Assembly (NCBI RefSeq): GCF_040438925.1
Contig: NZ_CP159258.1
Coordinates: 5,665,001-5,729,000 of the forward strand
DNA length: 64,000 nt
Reading direction: 5' to 3'
Origin: Pseudomonas sp. MYb327
GTDB taxonomy: Bacteria; Pseudomonadota; Gammaproteobacteria; Pseudomonadales; Pseudomonadaceae
Of this stretch, positions 36,129 to 45,998 are shown piece by piece. How positions within the stretch are numbered: the first letter of the stretch is position 1; each line of letters starts with the position of its first letter. The position numbers were made by a program, and so were the translations under genes. The notes under the pieces were generated by a model. That model saw only the letters and a list, made by a program, of their open reading frames with translations, was not told where the DNA came from and did no database searches.

Positions 36129-38483
36129 ATGAATAATTCTGGGGCTGCCGCCGGCGGCAAATGGTTGATTGCGGGACTGGGTGTCCTGATTGCGCTGATC
36201 GGGCTCGGGCTGGCCGGTGGCGGTGGCTATTTGATTACGCTCGGCGGCAGTTGGTATTTCCTGCTGATGGGCCTGGCAATGCTGGTCTCCGGGCTGATGA
36301 TTGCTCGCCGTAAACCCGCCGGTGCGTGGTTATATGGCGTTGCACTAATCCTGACCGCGATCTGGGCCGTGTGGGATGCCGGGCTCGAATATTGGCCACT
36401 GGTATCTCGTGTGCTGACTTTTGCCGTGATCGGTCTGGTCGTCGCGCTGATTTACCCGATGCTGGTGCGTGCGTCGGGCGCTTCTGCAGGGCGTGGTGCA
36501 TACGGCTTGGCTGGTGTTCTCGGCGTCGGTGTCGTCGCAACGATGGCCTATATGTTCGTGCCGACCCACGTGGTCAAGGCCACTACCGAACCTGCAGTGA
36601 CGCCGGTTGCACCAGGCACCGAGCAGAAAGATTGGGCCCATTGGGGCAACACCACTGCCGGCAACCGCTTTGCCGCGCTGGACCAGATCAACAAAAGCAA
36701 CATCGACAAATTGCAGGTGGCCTGGACCTTCCGCACTGGCGACATTCCGCAAAGCACCGGCGCCGGTGCTGAAGACCAGAACACCCCGCTGCAAATCGGT
36801 GACACGGTCTATACCTGCACCGCCTACGGCAAAGTCTTCGCGCTGGATGCCGACACAGGCACGCAGCGCTGGAAGTTCGACCCGCAAGGCACTGCACCGA
36901 ACTGGCAGCGTTGCCGTGGCCTGGGCTATGCCGAAACCCCGGCGCCTACGGACGCTCAGCCAACTGCCTGTACGAAACGTCTGTTTCTGCCGACCGGCGA
37001 TGCGCGTTTGATCGCCATCAATGCCGACACCGGCGAGCCATGCGAAGAATTCGGTAACAAAGGCACGGTCGATCTGACCACTGACATGGGCGAAGTGAAG
37101 CCTGGTTACTACCAGCAAACCTCGACCCCGCTGGTCGCCGGTGATGTGGTGATCGTCGGTGGCCGCGTGGCCGACAACTATTCCACCGGCGAGCCGCCGG
37201 GTGTAGTCCGTGCCTACGACGTGCGTAGCGGTGAGCTGATGTGGGCGTGGGATCCGGGCAATCCGAACACCACCAAACGCCCTCCAGCGGGTGAGACCTA
37301 TACCCGTGGTACGCCGAATGTCTGGTCGGCGATGTCCTACGACGCCAAGCTTGGGCTGGTCTATCTGCCAACCGGCAACGCCACCCCGGACTTCTTCGGC
37401 GGTCAGCGCACCGAGTTCGACGACAAGTGGAACTCGTCCATCGTCGCCATCGACGTGAAAACCGGTCAGGTGCGCTGGCACTTCCAGACCACTCACCACG
37501 ATTTGTGGGACTTCGACCTTCCGGCACAACCGCTGCTGTACGACGTGCCGGACGACAAGGGCGGAATGGAACCGGCCCTGGCGCAAGTCACCAAACAGGG
37601 TGAGATCTTCCTGCTCAACCGTGAAACCGGCGTGCCAATCGCCCGCGTCGAAGAGCGTCCGGTGCCTCAAGGCAGCGTGCCTGGCGAACGCTACTCGCCA
37701 ACCCAACCGTTCTCGGTGGACATGCCGTCAATCGGTAACAAGACCTTGACCGAATCCGACATGTGGGGCGCCACGCCGTTTGATCAGCTGATGTGCCGCA
37801 TCCAGTTCAAAGGCATGCGCCACGAAGGCGTCTACACGCCACCTGGCATGGATCGCGCCCTGCAATTCCCGGGTTCTCTGGGCGGCATGAACTGGGGCAG
37901 CGTCTCGGTCGATCCGAACACTAACTACATGTTCGTCAACGACATGCGCCTGGGCCTGGCCAACTACATGATCCCACGCGACAAAATCGGTGCCGGAGCC
38001 AGCGGTATCGAAATGGGCGTCGTTCCACAGGAAGGCACACCGTTCGGCGCCATGCGTGAACGCTTTCTTTCGGCGGCCGGCATTCCGTGCCAGAAACCAC
38101 CGTTCGGCACCATGTCCGCCATCGACCTCAAGACCCACAAACTGATGTGGCAAGTCCCGGTCGGCACCGTGCAAGACACCGGCCCGTTGGGCATCCGCAT
38201 GCACCTGCCGATCCCGATCGGCATGCCGACCCTCGGCGCATCGCTCGCTACCCAGTCCGGCCTGTTGTTCTTCGCCGGTACCCAGGACTTCTACCTGCGT
38301 GCCTTCGATACCGGCAACGGTAATGAGATCTGGAAGTCGCGTTTGCCAGTGGGCAGCCAGTCGGGTCCGATGACTTACGTTTCGCCGAAAACGGGCAAGC
38401 AGTACATCCTGCTCACCGTGGGCGGGGCGCGTCAGTCGACGGACCGTGGCGATTATGTGATTGCCTACGCTTTGCCTAAATAA
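36129..38483 (+). CDS. gcd: Membrane-bound PQQ-dependent glucose-type dehydrogenase
   Basis: About 784 residues. The first 140 or so form five membrane helices (LIAGLGVLIALIGLGLAGGG onward); the rest is an eight-bladed PQQ propeller in the periplasm, with DWAHWGNTTAGNRFAALDQI at its start and GLLFFAGTQDFYLRAFDTGN and GKQYILLTVGGARQSTDRGD near its end. It oxidises glucose to gluconate and feeds ubiquinone. The family also contains quinate and shikimate dehydrogenases, but full length and context favour Gcd. Starts at 36111 and 36102 are possible; 36129 has GGGGA upstream. The PQQ operon lies about 6 kb away. Confidence 0.88.
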   Translation: MNNSGAAAGGKWLIAGLGVLIALIGLGLAGGGGYLITLGGSWYFLLMGLAMLVSGLMIARRKPAGAWLYGVALILTAIWAVWDAGLEYWPLVSRVLTFAVIGLVVALIYPMLVRASGASAGRGAYGLAGVLGVGVVATMAYMFVPTHVVKATTEPAVTPVAPGTEQKDWAHWGNTTAGNRFAALDQINKSNIDKLQVAWTFRTGDIPQSTGAGAEDQNTPLQIGDTVYTCTAYGKVFALDADTGTQRWKFDPQGTAPNWQRCRGLGYAETPAPTDAQPTACTKRLFLPTGDARLIAINADTGEPCEEFGNKGTVDLTTDMGEVKPGYYQQTSTPLVAGDVVIVGGRVADNYSTGEPPGVVRAYDVRSGELMWAWDPGNPNTTKRPPAGETYTRGTPNVWSAMSYDAKLGLVYLPTGNATPDFFGGQRTEFDDKWNSSIVAIDVKTGQVRWHFQTTHHDLWDFDLPAQPLLYDVPDDKGGMEPALAQVTKQGEIFLLNRETGVPIARVEERPVPQGSVPGERYSPTQPFSVDMPSIGNKTLTESDMWGATPFDQLMCRIQFKGMRHEGVYTPPGMDRALQFPGSLGGMNWGSVSVDPNTNYMFVNDMRLGLANYMIPRDKIGAGASGIEMGVVPQEGTPFGAMRERFLSAAGIPCQKPPFGTMSAIDLKTHKLMWQVPVGTVQDTGPLGIRMHLPIPIGMPTLGASLATQSGLLFFAGTQDFYLRAFDTGNGNEIWKSRLPVGSQSGPMTYVSPKTGKQYILLTVGGARQSTDRGDYVIAYALPK

Positions 38484-38502
38484 AGCCTGGGCCCCCAGGT
38501 AC

Positions 38503-38535
38503 GAAAAAGCCGCGCAATGACGCGGCTTTTTCGTG
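38503..38535 (+). terminator. Intrinsic terminator of gcd
   Basis: GAAAAAGCCGCG / CGCGGCTTTTTC stem with a CAATGA loop. The 17-mer TACGAAAAAGCCGCGCA (38500-38516) recurs exactly at 40084-40100. Confidence 0.9.
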
Positions 38536-38667
38536 GGCGAAAATCGAGGGGGAAAAAACAGCGCCACTTCAGGATGCGTCTGACAGACGTTGCAGGTCCA
38601 CTTGCTGATCATTGAGCCTTTCCGTGGCGTCGGGTCATGGAGAGTTTTGTGAAGGTGCCAAGGGCGA

Positions 38668-39321
38668 ATGGAAAGGGTCTCGTTCGATGTTGATCACGTG
38701 TACTGCATATCTCTGAAATTGCGCCATGACCGGCGGCGGTTATTCCAAAGCACGGTAGCAACGCTCATTTCAAACCCGATCGAGTTCTTCATTGCACAAC
38801 GCTGCAACGACCCGGTCCGAGGTTGTTACGAATCACATCAGGCACTGGCCAAAAAAGTCCTGGCCGAAGGTTGGCAACGAGTGTTGATTTTCGAAGACGA
38901 CGCCAAACCCTACAGGCTTCCTCCGACACAGGTGTGCTGGGTCAACCGGTTTATTCGCCAAAACAGGTTTGAAGCGTTACACCTGGGGTACAGCATGGGG
39001 CGAACGTGGCTGACCTGGTTCCCGTTCATTGCCCGTGGCAACGTGGTGGCGTTGCACGCCTACATCATCTCCCGCGAGGGTTGCAGAGTGCTGGCTCAAA
39101 CGCCCTATGCCGGGGAGCCGATCGATGTCTTGTTCAAACGGCAGATCAAACAACACTGCGTGTTTCCCATGCTTTTTCGCCAGCAAGCGGCGGCAGTGAC
39201 AGGCAGCGACATCGAGGCGCTCGCCATGAATGAAGATGAATGGTGGGAACGCAACTGGCAGAAACACAAACTCTCGGTGTGGAAAAACCTTTGGCGAACG
39301 GTGTTTAGATTGAGGTTTTAA
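38668..39321 (+). CDS. GT25-like glycosyltransferase
   Basis: 217 residues. The start VYCISLKLRHDRRRLFQ and the acidic motif RVLIFEDDAKPY (about 70-81) match glycosyltransferase family 25, which adds sugars to lipooligosaccharide. The protein is shorter than typical LOS galactosyltransferases and ends in a basic tail (WKNLWRTVFRLRF). No signal peptide or membrane segment. No LPS gene is near, so the acceptor is unknown. It and the next gene form a pocket between the gcd and tRNA-side terminators that looks accessory. Confidence 0.7.
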   Translation: MERVSFDVDHVYCISLKLRHDRRRLFQSTVATLISNPIEFFIAQRCNDPVRGCYESHQALAKKVLAEGWQRVLIFEDDAKPYRLPPTQVCWVNRFIRQNRFEALHLGYSMGRTWLTWFPFIARGNVVALHAYIISREGCRVLAQTPYAGEPIDVLFKRQIKQHCVFPMLFRQQAAAVTGSDIEALAMNEDEWWERNWQKHKLSVWKNLWRTVFRLRF

Positions 39322-39405
39322 TGATTGATCCTGAGCCCACATCTAGTCTGTGATGTAAGGCAAAGAAGGAATGCTCAATCTACGTCATGACGCGAGGGGA
39401 TTTCC

Positions 39406-40059
39406 ATGACGAAGAAAATGCCTCCTGCTGTACGCAATCGTGCATGGGAGATTGCCCATCACGAAATGGGCCATTACGTAGTTGCCCGTGCCTTGGGTTT
39501 TGCCACGGGCAACGTGAGCCTGACCGTGACCATGGACCTAAGGCATTCCGGCGGGGCATCAGTCAGCATGGTGCGGGCTATTTCGACAATAGACGCCATG
39601 AAGCATCATCTGGAGGCCCGAGTGATGGTCCTCCTGGCTGGCGCGATGGCGCAGACACTGCCTTCAAGATATTCAGTCGGACGAAGCGTCGACAAGTCGA
39701 AAGCTGCAGCGATCCTCAAGGGTGAGCAGGGGGCGGAACAGGATTACGCAAAGATCCGGGAGCTGCAGCATCTGCTGCGCAATATCCTCTACCCCGAAAC
39801 CGATCCGGCGTCGTCTGAGCTCATAGCTGCTGAGCTTAAAACACTGACGGATCGTGCATGGCAGCGGACCCAAGACATCGTAGAGGAACTATCGGGAACC
39901 ATTATCGAATTGGCAGCGGTCTTGGTGGACGCCATGGTTATCGTTGAGCAGTGGGGGCGGGCGGCAGATACATACGAGGTTGTGCTGACGGGGCAGACGC
40001 TTGAACGTCTGCGGGCAGTGCAAGCTATACCTTCGTTACATTACGAGGACTGCCAGTGA
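39406..40059 (+). CDS. Stand-alone FtsH-like (M41-type) zinc protease domain
   Basis: 217 residues. Residues 10-30 (RAWEIAHHEMGHYVVARALG) align with the FtsH peptidase helix around its HEAGH motif; H19, E20 and H23 would be the catalytic set. An acidic residue in EQGAEQDYAKIREL (D113) sits where FtsH has its third zinc ligand in a (N)D-x-x-x-A helix. The AAA ATPase and membrane helices of FtsH are completely absent. The ATG has GAGGGGA upstream, so it is a normal gene. The function is unknown: an ATP-independent protease or an inactive scaffold. Residues 130-160 are predicted helical. Confidence 0.7.
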   Translation: MTKKMPPAVRNRAWEIAHHEMGHYVVARALGFATGNVSLTVTMDLRHSGGASVSMVRAISTIDAMKHHLEARVMVLLAGAMAQTLPSRYSVGRSVDKSKAAAILKGEQGAEQDYAKIRELQHLLRNILYPETDPASSELIAAELKTLTDRAWQRTQDIVEELSGTIIELAAVLVDAMVIVEQWGRAADTYEVVLTGQTLERLRAVQAIPSLHYEDCQ

Positions 40060-40087
40060 CGGTGATACCGTTCGGCAGCCGGATACG

Positions 40088-40115
40088 AAAAAGCCGCGCA
40101 TTGCGCGGCTTTCTT
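40088..40115. terminator. Intrinsic terminator
   Basis: GAAAAAGCCGCG / CGCGGCTTTCTT stem-loop between the M41-like gene and the convergent tRNA-Ile2 gene; on the minus strand it also serves the tRNA. Confidence 0.85.
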
Positions 40116-40118
40116 GTT

Positions 40119-40195
40119 TGGTGGGCCCACACGGACTTGAACCGTGGACCAAAGGATTATGAGTCCTCTGCTCTAACCAACTGAGCTATAGGCCC
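40119..40195 (-). tRNA. ileX: tRNA-Ile2 (anticodon CAU, lysidine-modified)
   Basis: 77 nucleotides with encoded CCA. The acceptor stem GGGCCTA/TGGGCCC, D-arm AGCTCAGTTGGTTAGAGC, anticodon loop CTCATAA and T-arm GGTTCAAGTCC all fold. The CAU anticodon with loop CTCATAA and the stem next to it resembles E. coli ileX rather than tRNA-Met; the cytosine would be turned to lysidine by TilS so that it reads AUA. Annotation programs often call it tRNA-Met. Confidence 0.92.
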
Positions 40196-40210
40196 TCAGT
40201 AGGTCGCGGA

Positions 40211-43200
40211 TTATAACGACGGTTTCGCGGCTGTGCTATCCGAAAAGTCTGAAACTGTTATGCGAAGAAACGTCGCGGCAAATTCGTCGGGCGGCAGGGG
40301 CACGCTGACGATATAGCCCTGGATCTGCTCACAACCTTCGTCGGCGAGGAATTGCTGTTGCGCCTGGGTCTCCACGCCTTCGGCAATCACCGTGAATTGC
40401 ATGCTGCGGCCAAGGGCGATGATGGCGCGAACGATGGCTGCGTCGTGGGGGTCATCCGGCAGGCCGCGAACGAAGGACTGATCGATCTTGAGAATGTCCA
40501 ACGGCAGACGCTTGAGGTAACTCAGTGAGGAATAGCCGGTGCCGAAGTCGTCAATCGCCAGTTGTACACCCAGGTGCTTGAGCTGATGCAGCACCGCCAG
40601 CGCTTCCTCAGCCTGGCTCATGATGAAGTTTTCGGTGATTTCCAGTTGCAGGAAGTCCGGTTTGAGGCGGTTATCCTTGAGCAATTGTTCTATTCGACCA
40701 AGCAGGTTGGGTTGGCGTAGCTGAGCGCCTGCAAGGTTGACGGACAGCGGGCCGAGCCCCTCGTAGGTCAAGCTCCACTCACGCATTTGCCGGCAGGCAG
40801 TCTCGAGCACCCAGTCGCCGATTTGCAGGATCATGCCGTTTTCTTCGGCCAGGGAGATAAAACGTTCCGGCGGAATGTCACCCAGGGTCGGATGACGCCA
40901 GCGAATCAGCGCTTCGGCGCCTACCAGGCGATAGTCGTTAAGGCTGATCTTCGGTTGGTAGTAAAGATGCAGCTCATTGCGCTCGATGGCGCGTCTCAGT
41001 TCATGTTCCAGCGCCACCCGCTCGCTGGCTTGTGCGGTGAGATCGCAGGTGTAGCTTTCGACCCGGTTGCGGCCCTTGGCTTTGGAGCGGTACATCGCTG
41101 CGTCGGCGTTTTTGATCAACGTGGCGACGTCGCAGCCGTCCTGTGGATAAAGGCTGGTGCCGATGCTGGAGCTGATGAAGAACTCATGTTCACCGGCCTG
41201 GAACGGTGCGGTAAAGCAATTGAGCAGTTTGGTAGCGATGTTGTCGGCGTCGGCAGGTTGCTGCAGGCCCGGTAGCAGGATGATGAATTCGTCGCCACCC
41301 AGTCGCGCCACGGTGTCGATATCACGCAGTTGCTCCTTGAGACGCACGGCAATGCCCTTGAGCAGCAGGTCGCCGACCGGGTGGCCAAGGCTGTCATTGA
41401 TGTGTTTGAAGCGATCCAGGTCCAGGAACAACACCGCGCCCTGGCCGCCGTGTTCTCGCTGGATATTGAGCGCTGTCTGCAAGCGACTCTCGAACAGTGT
41501 GCGGTTTGGCAGGCCGGTCAACGGGTCGTGGTGTGCCTGGTAGTCGAGTTTGGCCTGGGCATGTTTGAGGCTGGAAATGTCGGCGAACACGGCCACAAAG
41601 TGGGTGATGAATTTATCCCGATTGCGCACGGCGCTGATGGTCAACCAACTCGGGTACAGCTCGCCATTCTTGCGTCGGTTGGAAATCTCGCCTTGCCAAT
41701 GACCTTCGGCGGTCAGTTGATGCCACATGGCCGCGTAGAACGCGCTGTCGTGCAGCCCGGAGGCCAGCAGGCGCGGCGTGTGGCCCAGCGCTTCGCTTTC
41801 GCTGTAGCCGGTGATCTCGGTGAATGCACGGTTGACCGCACTGATGTGTTGTTGGGTATCAGTGATTAGCACGCCCTCGGCGGTACTCTCGAATACGGTG
41901 GCGGCCTGTTGCAGTTTTTCCTGCATCATGTGGCGCTCGGTGATGTCCCGGGCGATGGTCAGCATGCAGTCCTCGTCGCCAATCGGCAGTGGACGGCTGG
42001 ACACCTCACAAAGGCGGATTTGCCCGTCGCTGCGGCGGATATGGCAACTGAAGTCACGGACAAAACCGTCCCGATGCAGCAGGTCGAGCATCTGTTTGCG
42101 CTCGTTGAGATTGACCCAGATGCCCAGATCCAGGGCCGAGCGATCTACCGACATGGCGCTATTGAAGCCGGTAATGCGGCTGAACCCCTCGTTGACCTCC
42201 ATCAGCAGCCCGTCACTCTGCCGCGACAACAGCAAGCCATCGGGCGAGGCGTGGAAGGCCTTGGCGAATTTTTCTTCGGAGGTTTGCAGTTGCTGTTGGG
42301 TTTCCTTGAGTTGCGTGATGTCCCGAACGACGACCACCAGCGCCGGAGTGGTGTCGAGGTCAAACGGTTCGGCCGAGATCAGGCCGGTAAATACCTGGCC
42401 ATTGCTGCGACGAAAGGGCATTTCCAGGTTGCGGATGCTGCCGGCCTGTAATCGCTGCAACAGGCCTGGCCCGACGCCGGGTATGCCCCAGATGTTCAGG
42501 TTGGTGGCGGTTTGGCCAATGACGTCTTCGGCTCGCAGGCCAATTTGTTCTTCGAACGCTTCGTTGACTTCCATCAGGCAGCCGTCGGAGAGTCGCGCGA
42601 TCACCAGAATGTCGGGACATTGCTGGAATACTGAGGCAAATTTCTGTTCCGACAGGCGCAGGGCTTCTTCGGTGCGTTTGGTCTCGCTGATATCGATCAT
42701 GAGCCCGCGCATCACCGGTTCATGGCCGTGCTCGATCAGGCTGACAATATCGCGCACCCACAAGCAGCGCCCGTCAGCGGTGATGACCCGGTAATCGAGG
42801 CTGTGATCGCGCCCGGCCAGTACTTCGTGATCGCAGAAACTCTGCGCGCGTGTGAGGTCGGCGGGGTGAATGATGTTGCGCCAGAAACCCGGAATCAGCC
42901 AGTGGGACAGGGGATAACCGAGTAGATCCTCAGCGTGGGGCGACACATAGCTGTAGGTGTAGTCGCTCATCCGCGCTTCCCAGGCGATGGCCGAAAGGCT
43001 CTCCACCAACCCGCGGTAGTGGTACTCGCTGCTGCGAAGTTCCTGTTCCAGGTCCACTCGACGGGCGATTTCCGAACTCAAGCGGCGGTTGATCCGAATC
43101 ACCACCGCCAACACGATCATCAGCAGGAGCAAACCGGGCAGGCCGTAGACCAGCAGGTCGGACCAGAAGGTTCGATGATCCAGGACGTTGCCGACCCATT

Positions 43201-43957
43201 GCTCCTGAATGGCGCTGATTTCGGCTGGAGTCATGTCCGCCAGGACCTTGTCCAGAATGCCAACCAGCATTTTGTTCTCACGGGGCACTCCCATGGCCAA
43301 CTGGTAGCGATACGGGGTTTCACCGCTGACATACAAGCCGTCAAGCTTGAGCTGGCGCAGGCTCCACACACTGGAGGCGAGATCGCCCACCACGGCGTCG
43401 ACTTCATCAGTTGCCAGTGCCTGCAGCGCCGAGCTGACGTTAGGCATTGCCACCAGATTCAAGTCGGGATTGTGGGTGCGTAACAGCTCATGGGGCGCAT
43501 AGTTTTCCACCACAGCGATTTTCAGTCCGTACAAATCCTCGATTTTGCGTGGCTGAGGGCCTCCGACGTGAGCAAGTATGACAATCGGAAAATCCAGGTA
43601 GGGGCGGGTGAATGCCAGATAGTTCTGGCGTTCCGGGGTCGACATGATGCCGGGTAACAGATCCAGCCTGCCTTGTTTGGCCTGCTCCAGCACAACCGAC
43701 CAGCTCACAGGCTCGATGGGTGTGAGTTTGACGGCCAGTCGTTGGCGAATCTGGTCGATATAGTCCGCTGCAAGGCCCTGATAGTGTCCCTGATCGTCGC
43801 GAAACTCAAAAGGAGGCCATGACGCATCCACACCTAGGCGCAAGTCCGGGTGGGCTGCAAGCCAGCTACGTTCTTCGTCGGTCAGAGTCAGCGCGCCAGC
43901 CGTTGCAGTCCAGTTCATCAGCGACAGCAAAAAAAGCACGGTCGGCAGTCTGGGCAT
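40211..43957 (-). CDS. rmcA: RmcA-like c-di-GMP enzyme (SBP-TM-PAS-GGDEF-EAL)
   Basis: 1248 residues. Order: signal peptide (1-22), periplasmic SBP_bac_3 domain (about 24-250), one membrane helix (about 266-290, GLPGLLLLMIVLAVVIRIN), about four PAS domains (about 310-800), GGDEF (RLGGDEF near 887, with an intact RxxD inhibitory site RDID), and EAL (EALIRW near 1012). The EAL domain keeps LEITENF, DDFGTGYSSL, KIDQSF and AEGVE, so it should hydrolyse c-di-GMP. The architecture and its place beside rpoD match P. aeruginosa RmcA (PA0575), which tunes c-di-GMP to redox state. ATG 43957 is chosen for the signal peptide; an open frame extends to 44005. Confidence 0.9.
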   Translation of the reverse strand: MPRLPTVLFLLSLMNWTATAGALTLTDEERSWLAAHPDLRLGVDASWPPFEFRDDQGHYQGLAADYIDQIRQRLAVKLTPIEPVSWSVVLEQAKQGRLDLLPGIMSTPERQNYLAFTRPYLDFPIVILAHVGGPQPRKIEDLYGLKIAVVENYAPHELLRTHNPDLNLVAMPNVSSALQALATDEVDAVVGDLASSVWSLRQLKLDGLYVSGETPYRYQLAMGVPRENKMLVGILDKVLADMTPAEISAIQEQWVGNVLDHRTFWSDLLVYGLPGLLLLMIVLAVVIRINRRLSSEIARRVDLEQELRSSEYHYRGLVESLSAIAWEARMSDYTYSYVSPHAEDLLGYPLSHWLIPGFWRNIIHPADLTRAQSFCDHEVLAGRDHSLDYRVITADGRCLWVRDIVSLIEHGHEPVMRGLMIDISETKRTEEALRLSEQKFASVFQQCPDILVIARLSDGCLMEVNEAFEEQIGLRAEDVIGQTATNLNIWGIPGVGPGLLQRLQAGSIRNLEMPFRRSNGQVFTGLISAEPFDLDTTPALVVVVRDITQLKETQQQLQTSEEKFAKAFHASPDGLLLSRQSDGLLMEVNEGFSRITGFNSAMSVDRSALDLGIWVNLNERKQMLDLLHRDGFVRDFSCHIRRSDGQIRLCEVSSRPLPIGDEDCMLTIARDITERHMMQEKLQQAATVFESTAEGVLITDTQQHISAVNRAFTEITGYSESEALGHTPRLLASGLHDSAFYAAMWHQLTAEGHWQGEISNRRKNGELYPSWLTISAVRNRDKFITHFVAVFADISSLKHAQAKLDYQAHHDPLTGLPNRTLFESRLQTALNIQREHGGQGAVLFLDLDRFKHINDSLGHPVGDLLLKGIAVRLKEQLRDIDTVARLGGDEFIILLPGLQQPADADNIATKLLNCFTAPFQAGEHEFFISSSIGTSLYPQDGCDVATLIKNADAAMYRSKAKGRNRVESYTCDLTAQASERVALEHELRRAIERNELHLYYQPKISLNDYRLVGAEALIRWRHPTLGDIPPERFISLAEENGMILQIGDWVLETACRQMREWSLTYEGLGPLSVNLAGAQLRQPNLLGRIEQLLKDNRLKPDFLQLEITENFIMSQAEEALAVLHQLKHLGVQLAIDDFGTGYSSLSYLKRLPLDILKIDQSFVRGLPDDPHDAAIVRAIIALGRSMQFTVIAEGVETQAQQQFLADEGCEQIQGYIVSVPLPPDEFAATFLRITVSDFSDSTAAKPSL

Positions 43958-44051
43958 AACGGTCTCGTTATGGCTCGGGGGAATGCTTCGAGTGTAGACG
44001 GGCAAATCGGCGGGAGGGGCGTAGCGCAGGGGTTTTTATCTGCATAAAAGC

Positions 44052-44079
44052 AAAACCCCCGGCCTGGGCCGGGGGTTTT
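44052..44079 (-). terminator. Intrinsic terminator of rpoD
   Basis: AAAACCCCCGGCC / GGCCGGGGGTTTT, a very stable stem directly after the rpoD stop codon on the minus strand. Confidence 0.9.
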
Positions 44080-44083
44080 GTGA

Positions 44084-45931
<1,848 letters not shown>

Positions 45932-45998
45932 AACACCCTATCCACTGAAGGTCTTGGCGGGCAAAAAACAAGCCGAGGATTATACCTGAGCTATGACC

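Noticed and set aside
38500..40100. Integrated element with attachment sites at the duplicated 17-mer
   Set aside because: No integrase, transposase or phage gene lies between the repeats, and each copy is part of a terminator, so a site-specific att pair is not supported.
40119..40195. tRNA-Met reading of the CAU tRNA
   Set aside because: The anticodon stem and loop resemble ileX-type tRNA-Ile2, and the acceptor stem differs from elongator and initiator tRNA-Met as I know them.
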